From positions 1-64,000 of the forward strand of contig CAJKVH010000007.1 in the NCBI GenBank assembly GCA_905203305.1: a DNA stretch of 64,000 bases, in the 5' to 3' direction. This DNA comes from an uncultured Eubacteriales bacterium. Its GTDB lineage: Bacteria > Bacillota > Clostridia > TANB77 > CAG-508. Under the pieces are notes generated by a model, which saw only the letters and a program-made list of their open reading frames with translations, was not told the DNA's origin and ran no database searches. Shown here one piece after another: positions 17,222-26,293 of this stretch; within the stretch, counting starts at the first letter, position 1; each line of letters begins with the position of its first letter. A program made the translations under genes and the position numbers.

Positions 17222-17326
17222 ATTTTGATTTTTAATTATACTAATTTAAATTAACAGAATTTTAATATGTAAAACGATATACCAAAAATAATAAAATTTG
17301 ATTTTGTTGTGATGGTATTTGGGAAA

Positions 17327-17413
17327 ATGAGTGTATTAAGTAAAATAATTTATACATTAGTAGGAATAAGCGGAATAATATCAATTGGATTATATCCAAA
17401 AATAAATGAGTAA
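17327..17413 (+). CDS. Possible 28-aa membrane peptide (DUF378-like fragment)
   Basis: A short frame encoding a single hydrophobic helix (KIIYTLVGISGIISIGLYP). An in-frame ATG at 17312 would add five residues. It recalls the first half of DUF378 proteins but stops early. A hairpin with a T run follows immediately (17415-17450), which favours a real transcript. No clear SD is seen. It could be a decayed remnant. Confidence 0.3.
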   Translation: MSVLSKIIYTLVGISGIISIGLYPKINE

Positions 17414-17414
17414 A

Positions 17415-17450
17415 AAAAGAGTTGTATACTAAAAATTATGCAACTTTTTT
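17415..17450 (+). terminator. Terminator after the small peptide frame
   Basis: An A-rich arm ending AGTTG pairs with CAACTTTTTT. Confidence 0.6.
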
Positions 17451-17465
17451 AATTATAAACAGGGA

Positions 17466-17494
17466 TTGAAAAAGGGAAAAAAATACTATATAAT
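17466..17494 (+). promoter_or_regulatory. Promoter of trmFO
   Basis: TTGAAA (17466-17471), 17 bp, TATAAT (17489-17494), 24 bases before ATG. Confidence 0.75.
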
Positions 17495-17517
17495 ATATCG
17501 CAAAAGGAGAAATTGAA

Positions 17518-18876
17518 ATGAATGAATATATAACAGTAATAGGAGGAGGTTTAGCTGGAACTGAAGCAGCATACCAAATAGCAAAACAAGGGATAAAAGT
17601 AAAACTATATGAAATGAAACCTAAAAAATACTCACCAGCACATACAAATTCAAATTTAGCAGAAATAGTATGTAGTAACTCATTTAAATCAAACCTACAT
17701 ACAAATGCATGTGGTTTATTAAAAGAAGAATTAAGAAAACTAGATTCATTATTAATAAAAATAGCAGATAAAACAAGTGTGCCAGCAGGACAAGCATTAG
17801 CAGTAGATAGAGAAGAATTTTCAAAAGAAGTTACAGCTGAAATAAATAAAAATCCACTTATAGAAGTTATAAATAAAGAAGTTGGAGAAGAAATCAGTTT
17901 AAAAGATATAGCAAAAGATGGTATAGTAATAATTGCTACAGGACCATTAACATCAGATAGTTTATCAAAAGAAATAATAGAGTTAACAGGTCAAAAAAGA
18001 CTTGCATTTTATGATGCGGCAGCACCAATAGTAACAAAGGAAAGCATAGATTTTAATATAGCATTTTTTGGAAATAGGTATGAACAGGAAAAACAAAAAG
18101 ATGAAACCATAGATGAATGGAAAAAAAGGCTAGAGAGTCAAGATGCAAGTTATATAAATCTTCCGATGAATAAGGAAGAATATGAAAAATTTGTAGAAGA
18201 ATTAATAAATGCAGAAGTAGTAACATTACATGACTTTGAAAAAAGAGAAATATTTGAAGGTTGTATGCCAGTAGAAATAATGGCCAAAAGAGGAAAAGAT
18301 ACATTAAGATTTGGTCCATTAAAGCCAGTAGGTTTTGATGATCCAAGATATGGAAAAAGACCATACGCAGTTGTACAATTAAGGCAAGATAATGGAGCAG
18401 CAAGTATATATAATATAGTTGGTTTCCAAACAAACCTTAAATATGGAGAACAAAAAAGAGTATTTAGTATGATACCAGGGTTAGAAAATGCGGACTTTAT
18501 AAAATATGGTGTAATGCATAGAAATACTTATATAAACTCAAGTTATTTATTAGATAACACATATAATTTAAGAAAAATTGATAACATATATTTTGCAGGA
18601 CAAATAACAGGAGTTGAAGGATATGTAGAATCTATATCTTCTGGTTTAGTTGCAGGAATAAATGCGGTAAAAAAATTAAAAAATGAAGAAAAAATCGAAT
18701 TTTCAAATTACACAATGATAGGAGCACTTGCAAAATATATATCAAATGAAAATGATAAATTTCAACCTATGAATGCAAATTTTGGAATTGTTCCAGAATT
18801 AGGTGAGAGAATAAAAGATAAAAAATTAAAATATCAAAAATTAGCAGATAGAGCATTGGAACATTTGAAAATATAA
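17518..18876 (+). CDS. trmFO: tRNA (uracil-54) methyltransferase, folate/FAD-dependent
   Basis: 452 aa. It starts with the FAD Rossmann motif VIGGGLAGTEAAYQIA and contains the TrmFO signatures NSFKSNLHTNACGLLKEE and GCMPVEIMAKRG, with the C-terminal FAD contact FAGQITGVEGYVESISSGL. It makes ribothymidine at position 54 of tRNA using methylene-tetrahydrofolate. It begins the run of genes that continues into the polysaccharide cluster, the next start being 10 bases downstream. Confidence 0.96.
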   Translation: MNEYITVIGGGLAGTEAAYQIAKQGIKVKLYEMKPKKYSPAHTNSNLAEIVCSNSFKSNLHTNACGLLKEELRKLDSLLIKIADKTSVPAGQALAVDREEFSKEVTAEINKNPLIEVINKEVGEEISLKDIAKDGIVIIATGPLTSDSLSKEIIELTGQKRLAFYDAAAPIVTKESIDFNIAFFGNRYEQEKQKDETIDEWKKRLESQDASYINLPMNKEEYEKFVEELINAEVVTLHDFEKREIFEGCMPVEIMAKRGKDTLRFGPLKPVGFDDPRYGKRPYAVVQLRQDNGAASIYNIVGFQTNLKYGEQKRVFSMIPGLENADFIKYGVMHRNTYINSSYLLDNTYNLRKIDNIYFAGQITGVEGYVESISSGLVAGINAVKKLKNEEKIEFSNYTMIGALAKYISNENDKFQPMNANFGIVPELGERIKDKKLKYQKLADRALEHLKI

Positions 18877-18885
18877 GGAGAAAAT

Positions 18886-19836
18886 ATGCCAAAAGTAAGC
18901 TTAATAATACCAGTATATAATGTACAAGATTATATAGAAAAATGCTTAGATTCAGTTGTAAATCAAACAATTGATGATATGGAAATAATAATAGTAAATG
19001 ATGGGTCAAAAGATCAATCAAAACAGAAAATAGAAAGATATTTAGAAAAATATCCTAAAATAAAATACTTAGAAAAAGAAAATGGTGGATTGTCAGATGC
19101 AAGGAACTATGGACTAAAATTTGCAACAGGAGAATATGTAGCTTTTCTAGACTCTGATGATTATGTAGAAAAAAACACATATGAAGAAATGTATAATTTA
19201 GCTAAAAAAGAAAAATCTGACATGGTAGAATGTGACTTTATTTGGGAATATCCAAATAAAATAAGAGAAGATATAGGAGTTTTATATTCGTCTAAAAAAG
19301 AAATGATAGAAAAAGCTAGAGTTGTTGCATGGAATAAATTAATTAAAAGAGAAATAATAGAAAAGACAAATTTACAATTTCCGGTTGGACTTAGATATGA
19401 AGATGTGGAGTTCTTTTATAAAATGGTTCCTTATATAAGTAAAGTTTCATTTGTAAAAAAATGTTTTATACATTATGTGCAAAGAGAAGATTCAATTGCA
19501 AATACTCAAAATATAAGGACAAAAGAAATATTTAAAGTATTAGATAATGTAATTAAATATTATAAAGAAAATAACTTATATAACGAATACGAGCAGGAAT
19601 TGGAATATATTTATGTAAGATTTTTATTGTGTAGTTCGCTAAAGAGAATGTGCAAAATAGAAGATAAAAGACAAAGAAAACAAGCAATTCAAGAGACATG
19701 GGAAAACATAAATACTAAATTTCCTAATTGGAGAAAAAATGATATTTTAAAAAAGAAGAGTATGAAAAATTTGTATATAAGAAGCAATAATAAATTTACT
19801 TACAAAATATATTGTTTATTCTTACAATTGTTATAG
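18886..19836 (+). CDS. Family 2 glycosyltransferase
   Basis: 316 aa. GT-A fold N-terminus MPKVSLIIPVYNVQDYIEKC, nucleotide-binding VNDGSKDQS, and the DxD-type metal site FLDSDDYV near residue 90. It likely transfers a sugar from a nucleotide donor in assembly of a surface polysaccharide. The C-terminal ~100 residues are basic and helical, probably membrane-associated. It lies 9 bases after trmFO and 12 bases before the polymerase gene. Donor and acceptor are unknown. Confidence 0.9.
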   Translation: MPKVSLIIPVYNVQDYIEKCLDSVVNQTIDDMEIIIVNDGSKDQSKQKIERYLEKYPKIKYLEKENGGLSDARNYGLKFATGEYVAFLDSDDYVEKNTYEEMYNLAKKEKSDMVECDFIWEYPNKIREDIGVLYSSKKEMIEKARVVAWNKLIKREIIEKTNLQFPVGLRYEDVEFFYKMVPYISKVSFVKKCFIHYVQREDSIANTQNIRTKEIFKVLDNVIKYYKENNLYNEYEQELEYIYVRFLLCSSLKRMCKIEDKRQRKQAIQETWENINTKFPNWRKNDILKKKSMKNLYIRSNNKFTYKIYCLFLQLL

Positions 19837-19848
19837 GAGAAATAAGTT

Positions 19849-21228
19849 ATGATAGAAAAAATAAAGAAAAAAATAACACTAGAAAATTTAATGTGTTTTT
19901 TTGTAATACTATGTCCAATACTTGATATAATAAGTTTTTTATTTAGAAATTATTTTTCAACAAATTTATCGCCAACAACAATATTAAGACCAATTATACC
20001 CTGTATAGTATTTATTATAGTATTTTTTAAAGAAAAAGGAAAATTAAAAAAAGCTATAATTACATGTTTATATTTAATATATTCTATAATTCACTTAGTA
20101 ATATTTCAAAAACTACATAATGGAAGTTCATATGGAAATATAGTAAATGAGACACAATATTTAGTGAATTATGGAATGATGATAGTTAATTTGTATTTAT
20201 TTTTTAAAGTTGTAAAAGACAAAGGAAAGCTTGAAAAGTCAGTATTAATAAGTATATTAATATATATAATATCTATATTGATATCAATAATAACTAATAC
20301 TTCATCATCTACATATTTAGAAGAAATTGGGTATAAAGGCTATTTTGAATCTGGAAATAGCTTGTGTACAGTGTTACTTTTAGGATTATGTATAATTTTG
20401 GGGAATTTTAAATTAAGTGATTGGAAAAAATTAATTTTAATAGTATTAATAGGAATTTATCTAACAATGCTATCTGGAATGAGAACAGGATTATTTGGAT
20501 TTGGAATAATTATTTTTATGTTTATAATTGCCAATCTACTTATAAACATTAGAGATAATAAAAAAGTAGAAAAAAAACAGACAATTATAATCTCGATAGT
20601 TATAATAATTGCTATTATTATGATTGCGGTTTTAGGATCAAAAACAATTGAAAGAAGAAAACTATTAAAGCAAAATGAAGAAATAAATATTGATCAAGAA
20701 ACTGGAGAAGGAAGATATGTTACAGGAGATATATTAAATATATATAAAGAAATAAAAAATGGAACAATAAAAGAAAATTATATGTCAGAAGAAGAAAAAA
20801 GAGCAATTGTTAAATTTGGTAATTATGCAAAAGAAATAAAATTATCAAATGTAAATTTAAGAAAACAACAATTAATTTATAATTTGATTTTAGTTAAAGA
20901 ACAAAAAAATCTGGTATTAATATTATTCGGAAATGGCTATAAAAACCAAACAGGAGAGCTTGTGATGGAAATGGAAGTTCCAGCAATTTTATTGAATTTT
21001 GGAATAATTGGATTTATCCTATATTTAGGACCATTTATTTTCGCTTTGATATATGGAATAAAAGAAATGCTAAAAAATAAAAAAGAAATAAAAATAGATA
21101 AAGTAATGTATCTAACAGGATTTTTATTAGCATTTGCATTATCAAGTTTGTCGGGATATGTATTTTTTAATTTATCAAGTATGACAATGGTAATAATTTT
21201 GGCTAAGCTTTTGACGCAATTATTTTAA
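19849..21228 (+). CDS. O-antigen ligase/polymerase-like membrane protein
   Basis: 459 aa with about ten to twelve predicted hydrophobic helices and a long extracytoplasmic loop (around residues 270-370), the layout of Wzy/WaaL-type proteins. The loop contains ETGEGRYVTGD and FGNGYKNQTGE. Placed among glycosyltransferases, it probably polymerises or ligates a surface glycan. Sequence divergence in this family makes finer assignment impossible. A triple copy of the dispersed repeat follows. Confidence 0.75.
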   Translation: MIEKIKKKITLENLMCFFVILCPILDIISFLFRNYFSTNLSPTTILRPIIPCIVFIIVFFKEKGKLKKAIITCLYLIYSIIHLVIFQKLHNGSSYGNIVNETQYLVNYGMMIVNLYLFFKVVKDKGKLEKSVLISILIYIISILISIITNTSSSTYLEEIGYKGYFESGNSLCTVLLLGLCIILGNFKLSDWKKLILIVLIGIYLTMLSGMRTGLFGFGIIIFMFIIANLLINIRDNKKVEKKQTIIISIVIIIAIIMIAVLGSKTIERRKLLKQNEEINIDQETGEGRYVTGDILNIYKEIKNGTIKENYMSEEEKRAIVKFGNYAKEIKLSNVNLRKQQLIYNLILVKEQKNLVLILFGNGYKNQTGELVMEMEVPAILLNFGIIGFILYLGPFIFALIYGIKEMLKNKKEIKIDKVMYLTGFLLAFALSSLSGYVFFNLSSMTMVIILAKLLTQLF

Positions 21229-21230
21229 CA

Positions 21231-21325
21231 AATTCCCCGAAAAACTCCGTCCCCAAATGGGAATTCCCCGAAAATCTCCGTCCCCAAATGGGAATTCCAC
21301 GAAAATCTCCGTCCCCAAATGGGAA
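21231..21325 (+). repeat. Dispersed repeat, three tandem copies
   Basis: Three head-to-tail units each end in TCCGTCCCCAAATGGGAA; unit period is about 32 bp. The units differ at CCCCGAAAAAC, CCCCGAAAATC and CCACGAAAATC. The block ends 16 bases before the next ATG. Confidence 0.9.
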
Positions 21326-21340
21326 AGAAAGGAATAAAAA

Positions 21341-22453
21341 ATGAAAAAAATAGTATTTGGAATAACAAGTCTTGGAATAGGTGGAGCTGAAAGAGTACTT
21401 GTAGATATAGTAAACAAGTTGAAAAATGAATATGATATAACAATTTTTATGCTATATGGAAAAGGAGCATTTGAAAAAGAACTTGGAGAAAATGTAAAAG
21501 TAATTAAGCTATATAATAATTCTTATGAGGAGCTATCAAATTTAAAGAAAAAAGTTATTCCTTTAAAAGTACTTTTTTGCGGAAAGAAAATCTATAAAAA
21601 ATATATTGAAGGAAAATTTGATGAACAAGTTGCATTTTTGGAAGGACCAATTACAAGAATTTTTAAGTATGGTAAATCTAAAAATAAAATTGTATGGGTT
21701 CATAATGATATATCAAAAGTATTTGGGAATAGTTTTAAAGCGAAAATAAAATTATTGGTAGACAGAAAAATATATGGAAAATATGACAAGATTGTTTTTG
21801 TAAGTAATGATAATAAAAATGCGTTTAATGAATTGTATAAAGAAAAAAGATTAGAAAACAAAGAAGAAGTTATATATAATTATATAGATAAAGAAAGAAT
21901 TTTGCAAAAATCGAATCAAAAAATAGGAGAAGAATATATTGATAAATCTATGCCATCAATTATAACAGTTGCAAGGCTTGTTCCTCAAAAGGCAATTGAT
22001 AGATTAATAGATGTGCATAAAAAGTTGATAGATGACAAAATAATGCATAATATTTATGTAATAGGTGATGGACCTGAAAGACAAAATCTAGAAAACAAAA
22101 TAAAAGAATTAAAAGTAGAAGATACATTTAAGCTTATGGGAAAAAGAGAAAACCCATATCCATATATAAAAAGAGCAGATTATTTTGCTTTACTATCTAA
22201 ATTTGAAGGATATGGTATGGTAATAGATGAAGCGAAAATTTTAAATAAAAATATAATAATAACAGATACTGCAGCAAAAGAAGCTGTTAATGGATACTCA
22301 AAAAAAGTGATATTACAAAATACAGAAGATGCAATTTTTGAAGGTTTAAAACAGATATTAAAAGGAAACGTAATTTTTGATGATGGAAATTTAGAATTTA
22401 ATAATGAAAATTTACTTGAACAGATAAAAAAATTATTAGGAGAAGAAAAATGA
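21341..22453 (+). CDS. Family 4 glycosyltransferase
   Basis: 370 aa. GT-B fold: N-terminal GITSLGIGGAERVLVDIV, a central donor-domain start (TVARLVPQKAIDRLIDVH), VIGDGPERQ, and the donor-binding segment SKFEGYGMVIDEA with a Glu-x7-Glu-type arrangement. This is the RfaB/GT4-like retaining type used in capsule or teichoic-type glycan synthesis. It overlaps the next GT2 gene by 4 bases (ATGA), indicating translational coupling. Confidence 0.88.
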   Translation: MKKIVFGITSLGIGGAERVLVDIVNKLKNEYDITIFMLYGKGAFEKELGENVKVIKLYNNSYEELSNLKKKVIPLKVLFCGKKIYKKYIEGKFDEQVAFLEGPITRIFKYGKSKNKIVWVHNDISKVFGNSFKAKIKLLVDRKIYGKYDKIVFVSNDNKNAFNELYKEKRLENKEEVIYNYIDKERILQKSNQKIGEEYIDKSMPSIITVARLVPQKAIDRLIDVHKKLIDDKIMHNIYVIGDGPERQNLENKIKELKVEDTFKLMGKRENPYPYIKRADYFALLSKFEGYGMVIDEAKILNKNIIITDTAAKEAVNGYSKKVILQNTEDAIFEGLKQILKGNVIFDDGNLEFNNENLLEQIKKLLGEEK

Positions 22454-23335
22454 AATTAAGTATTTTAACAGCTACATATAACAGGGTAAGCTATTTAAAA
22501 AAACTATATGATAGCATTAAAGAAAATTTGAAATACAATTTAAATTGTGAATGGGTAATAGTAGATGATGGATCAACAGATGATACAAAAATTCAGGTTG
22601 AAAAATTTATAAGTGAGAATAAAGTTCATATTATATATTGTTATCAAAAAAACAGTGGCAAGATGGAAGCTATAAATAAAGCAGTAAAATTGTCATCTGG
22701 AAACTTAATGGTTGATTGTGATTCAGATGATTATTTTGTAGAAAACGCTTTTGATATAATAGAAAAAAATTCAAATAGGTTAGTAGAAAATCAAAAGTTA
22801 TATGGATTAGTATTTTTGAAAAAAGAAAATGATGGTACAATAAGTGGAAATAAATTTAAAAATCCAGAAAAAGAAACAACAATGTTTGATTTATATTTTA
22901 AAGAAGATGTAGATGGAGAAAAAATAATTGTTTTTAATGGACAAAAAAGACGAGAATTTTTCCATGAGTTAGAACATAACGAAAAATTTATAACTGAATC
23001 TAGAATGTACCATAAAATGGATGAAGAATATAAAATTATTCCAATAAATGAAGCTGTAGAACAGGGAAGTTATATACAAGATCGGATATACAAAAAATAT
23101 AAATAAAACATTTAAAGAATCACCATACGGTTACTATATGTATTTTAAAGAAATTTTAACTAGAAATATGAATGGTGTATTATGGAAAAAAAGGTTATAT
23201 GCTTTAAAACATTATATTTTATTTAGTTATTTGACTAACAACAAATTTGACGATAGTTTTATGAATGATAAATTAAATAAGGCTTTATACAAATTATTAT
23301 ATATACCTGGAATGATGAAAAGTAAAAAATTTTAA
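22450..23335 (+). CDS. Family 2 glycosyltransferase, read through a +1 shift at CGG 23083
   Basis: 294 aa if one base (C23083) is skipped. The N-terminal GT-A domain MKLSILTATYNRVSYLKKLY, VDDGSTDDT and the DxD site VDCDSDDYF are in the first frame. At codon CGG the frame ends 7 codons later, whereas skipping C gives QDGYTKNINKTFKESPYGYY followed by a 65-residue tail (FKEILTRNMNGVLWKKRLYA) matching the normal C-terminus of this glycosyltransferase family. The tail has no SD of its own. It is coupled to the upstream GT4 gene and followed by bofA. Confidence 0.82.
23083..23085 (+). other. In-frame CGG, apparent +1 shift site (GT2)
   Basis: GAT CGG ATA becomes GAT (C) GGA TAT. Without a shift, translation stops 7 codons on. 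Confidence 0.75.
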
Positions 23336-23350
23336 AAGGGAGAAATAAAT

Positions 23351-23602
23351 ATGGAATATTTAAGTTTTTTAGTAGCACTTATTGTTTTATTTTTAGTATT
23401 AAAAATAATTGCTGCACCAATAAAAATTATAATTAAATTAATGCTAAATGCGTTAGCAGGGGGAGTAGTACTATTTTTGATTAATATGATAGGAGCTGGA
23501 TTTGGATTTGTCTTAGATATTAATTGGATTACTTCTTTAATAGTTGGTATTTTTGGAGTGCCAGGAGTAATACTTGTTATTTTACTTCAAATTGTTATGT
23601 AA
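23351..23602 (+). CDS. bofA: BofA-like sigmaK-processing inhibitor
   Basis: 83 aa, three hydrophobic helices, with the BofA-family middle segment LNALAGGVVLFLINMIG and the C-terminal GVPGVILVILLQ. In Bacillus, BofA holds the SpoIVFB protease inactive until engulfment is complete. SD AAAGGGAG precedes ATG. It is followed by a terminator. It supports a spore-forming lifestyle. Confidence 0.85.
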   Translation: MEYLSFLVALIVLFLVLKIIAAPIKIIIKLMLNALAGGVVLFLINMIGAGFGFVLDINWITSLIVGIFGVPGVILVILLQIVM

Positions 23603-23603
23603 A

Positions 23604-23644
23604 AAAAATAATCACTTAAAGATTTTCTTTAAGTGATTATTTTT
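23604..23644 (+). terminator. Terminator after bofA
   Basis: AATAATCACTTAAAG pairs with CTTTAAGTGATTATT, then a T run. Confidence 0.88.
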
Positions 23645-23716
23645 TAAAAAACTATGCATAATCTTTTAAAATTACAAATTAACTAATTAATATACGGCCG
23701 ATTAATCAATTTATAA

Positions 23717-23983
23717 TTAAGCCATAGCTGCGTTTAATTTTTTTGCTAAATTAGATTTTTTTCTAGCTGCAGTATTTTTTACTAAAACACCTTTTGTGCA
23801 AGCTTGATCAATTTTCTTTGTAGCTTGAGAGAATAGAACTTTAGCTTCGTCTATTTTTCCAGCTTCGATAGCTTCTTCGAATTTTCTTACAGCTGATTTA
23901 TATCCTGATTTAATCATGTTATTTCTTAATGTTTTCTTTTCGATTATTTTTACTCTTTTTTTAGCTGATTTTATGTTTGGCAT
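23717..23983 (-). CDS. rpsT: 30S ribosomal protein S20
   Basis: 88 aa, basic and helical. It begins MPNIKSAKKRVKI and ends NTAARKKSNLAKKLNAAMA, both hallmark S20 segments. It binds 16S rRNA at the base of the body. The SD AAAGGAGG is well placed. Its promoter region carries a long palindrome described separately. Confidence 0.97.
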   Translation of the reverse strand: MPNIKSAKKRVKIIEKKTLRNNMIKSGYKSAVRKFEEAIEAGKIDEAKVLFSQATKKIDQACTKGVLVKNTAARKKSNLAKKLNAAMA

Positions 23984-24015
23984 GGTTGCACCTCCTTTAG
24001 TATGTAATTTATAAC

Positions 24016-24044
24016 ATCCACTATTTTAACATAAAATAGTGGAT
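24016..24044. promoter_or_regulatory. Perfect palindrome over the rpsT promoter
   Basis: The 13-bp arms ATCCACTATTTTA and TAAAATAGTGGAT are separated by ACA. On the minus strand the -10 element TAAAAT (plus 24023-24028) lies within it and the -35 TTGCCA (plus 24046-24051) abuts it, with a 17-bp spacer. Because it covers the -10 and spacer, a protein operator is as likely as an RNA hairpin. Confidence 0.55.
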
Positions 24045-24071
24045 TTGGCAATACTTTTTTATAAATTGAGC

Positions 24072-25025
24072 TTATTTCCTCATTAAGTAAGAGAAAATCA
24101 TAGAACTTAGTTTTAAACTATCATGTTTTATTGTTCCATCATCTGTTACGAGAAGGTCATCTTCTAGAACTTCGTAACTTTTGTCTTTCATATTTTCATA
24201 ATCAATTTTAACTAAATCTTTTTCTTCTTCTCTTGCATATTTATCAAGAATTTCTTTTGGAAGATCTGTGTTACTAACAATTACACTATCAACAGAATTT
24301 TTTCCAAGATATTTTTCTAAAGTTTTTAAATGATCACTTACACCAAAGCCGTCTGTTTCACCAGGTTGAGTCATGGCATTACATATGTACATAACTTTAG
24401 CTTTAGAATTATTTATACTATTTACAACATCTTTGCAAATTAAATGAGGTAATAAACTAGTATATAAACTTCCCATACTTAAAATAATAAGATCACTAGC
24501 TGCTATTGCATCAAATACTTCAGGGAAGATAGTAGGCTCTTCTTTATAAAAGATTCTTTTATATTGTTTATTTGCATGTGTAATTTCATCCTCGCCTTCA
24601 ATTATTTCTCCATCTACAGTTTCTCCCATTAAAGTTAAATAATCCTCAGATAGGGGAAGAACTGTGTGTTCTACTCTTAAAAGTTTACTAAAATATTCAA
24701 TACTTGTTTTTAAACTGCCAGTTTTTTTATAAAGAGATGTTAAAATTAAGTTTCCCATGGCATGACCATTTAAATCACTATATGTTGACATTCTGTATTC
24801 CATAATGTCTTTTATATCATCTGGTAATGTTGATAAATTACTTAGGACATGTCTTATATCCCCAACAGCAGGTGTATAAAATTCTTTACGAAGTTTACCT
24901 GTGCTTCTTCCATTATCAGAAACAGTAATTACAGCTGTTATATCAACAGGGAAATATTTAAGACCTTTTAAAATGGTAGAAGCCCCTGTACCTCCACCTA
25001 ATAGTACTACTTTTTTTCTTTGCAT
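24072..25025 (-). CDS. yvcK: YvcK-family gluconeogenesis/cell-shape factor
   Basis: 317 aa. The N-terminal LLGGGTGASTILKGLK nucleotide-binding motif, TVSDNGRSTGKLRKE and GDIRHVLSNL are diagnostic of YvcK (CofD-like fold, UDP-sugar binding). In Bacillus it is needed for growth on gluconeogenic carbon and for PBP1 localisation. Usually it neighbours rapZ (yvcJ) and whiA; neither is present here. Start ATG has SD GGAGG. Confidence 0.93.
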   Translation of the reverse strand: MQRKKVVLLGGGTGASTILKGLKYFPVDITAVITVSDNGRSTGKLRKEFYTPAVGDIRHVLSNLSTLPDDIKDIMEYRMSTYSDLNGHAMGNLILTSLYKKTGSLKTSIEYFSKLLRVEHTVLPLSEDYLTLMGETVDGEIIEGEDEITHANKQYKRIFYKEEPTIFPEVFDAIAASDLIILSMGSLYTSLLPHLICKDVVNSINNSKAKVMYICNAMTQPGETDGFGVSDHLKTLEKYLGKNSVDSVIVSNTDLPKEILDKYAREEEKDLVKIDYENMKDKSYEVLEDDLLVTDDGTIKHDSLKLSSMIFSYLMRK

Positions 25026-25054
25026 TTTTTATTCCTCCATATATTTTTGTATAT

Positions 25055-25681
25055 TTATATATTTTTTTGAAGTTCTTCTAAACTTGTAAATTCCGGAATA
25101 GGTAAATTGGTTTCTATTTCAGAATATGTATCATTTTTTCTTCTGATTCTAAAAATTTTAAAAGGATGATTATTATAAATTGATATTAAATCTTTTGGTT
25201 TATCATCAATAAATATACATTTTGAAAAATCAAGAGGTATTTCACCTTTTAAAGTTGTTGTTGGGAAAACTCCATCAACATACTTTAATAATCCAGATCC
25301 TGCAATTTTTACAGCTTGAAAATATACCTCGTTTTCATTATATGATAATATGTATACTTTATGATTTTTTTTCTTTAATCCTTTTAAAAAGGGAATACTG
25401 TCTTCAAATAAATATTGTGTTCCATTATTAATAACATTATTTACTATATTAGTAGCTTCTTTATAATCATAATTAAATATTTTAGAAAAATATTTAATTA
25501 GCTCATATATGTCATAAATATTATTATTTCCACGTTTAAATTTATTTTTTAAAGTTTCCAAAACGGGTTCGAAATTTTCGTTTGAAACTTTCGAAATATA
25601 TATAGCTAAGGCATCTAGCATATCCTTAGTTAGTAATGGTGTATTATATAATGTATGGTCGAAATCTATAAAAATATTCAT
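25055..25681 (-). CDS. HAD-superfamily hydrolase
   Basis: 208 aa. HAD motif I IDFDHTLYN at the N-terminus, motif II around ILSYNE, and motif III/IV near KCIFIDDKPKDL, where the tandem Asp binds Mg2+. A small-molecule phosphatase is likely but the substrate cannot be inferred. It is upstream of yvcK in the same direction (29-bp gap). SD GGAGG. Confidence 0.82.
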   Translation of the reverse strand: MNIFIDFDHTLYNTPLLTKDMLDALAIYISKVSNENFEPVLETLKNKFKRGNNNIYDIYELIKYFSKIFNYDYKEATNIVNNVINNGTQYLFEDSIPFLKGLKKKNHKVYILSYNENEVYFQAVKIAGSGLLKYVDGVFPTTTLKGEIPLDFSKCIFIDDKPKDLISIYNNHPFKIFRIRRKNDTYSEIETNLPIPEFTSLEELQKNI

Positions 25682-25770
25682 ATAAGCCTCCTATATAAAA
25701 CTTTTATTATATTAGCACAAAGGCAAATACAAGTCAAGATATGCAAATTAAACATTTTTTAGGCTTTGTA

Positions 25771-25799
25771 TTGAATTCTTTGGTAAATTATGCTATAGT
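25771..25799 (+). promoter_or_regulatory. Promoter of rpiB
   Basis: TTGAAT (25771-25776), 17 bp, TATAGT (25794-25799), 31 bases before ATG. Confidence 0.6.
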
Positions 25800-25830
25800 A
25801 AAAAAAGAAAAATCCAAAGGAGGAAAAAGT

Positions 25831-26277
25831 ATGATAGCACTAGGAAGCGATCATGGAGGATACAAACTAAAAGAAGAAATAAAAAAATACTTAGAAGAAG
25901 TAGGAATAAATTATAAAGATTTTGGAACAGGTTCAGAAGAAAGAACAGATTATCCAATATATGCAAAAAAAGTTGCAGATGCAATTATAGAAAAAGAATG
26001 TGACAAAGGAATTCTTTTATGTAAGTCAGGATGTGGAATGGCAATAGTTGCAAACAAATTTAAAGGAATTAGAGCAGGACTTGTAATAAATGAAAATGAA
26101 GCAAAGCTTGCCAAAGCAGATGATGATATAAATGTAATAACAATAAGTGGAAATAATACTACAATAGAAGAAGCTATAAAGATAATCAGAATGTGGCTTG
26201 GTACTGAATTTAAAGGTGGAAGGTATCAAGAAAGAATAGAAATGATAAATAATATAGAAAAAGAAAATATGAAATAA
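25831..26277 (+). CDS. rpiB: Ribose-5-phosphate isomerase B
   Basis: 148 aa. It begins MIALGSDHGGYKLKEEI and contains the catalytic cysteine region CKSGCGMAIVANKFKGIRAG. It interconverts ribose-5-phosphate and ribulose-5-phosphate in the non-oxidative pentose phosphate pathway. ATG 25831 has AAAGGAGG 6 bases upstream; upstream in-frame sequence contains the promoter and is not coding. It is followed after 16 bases by the WecA-like gene. Confidence 0.95.
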   Translation: MIALGSDHGGYKLKEEIKKYLEEVGINYKDFGTGSEERTDYPIYAKKVADAIIEKECDKGILLCKSGCGMAIVANKFKGIRAGLVINENEAKLAKADDDINVITISGNNTTIEEAIKIIRMWLGTEFKGGRYQERIEMINNIEKENMK

Positions 26278-26293
26278 TATGGAGGGCAAAGCT

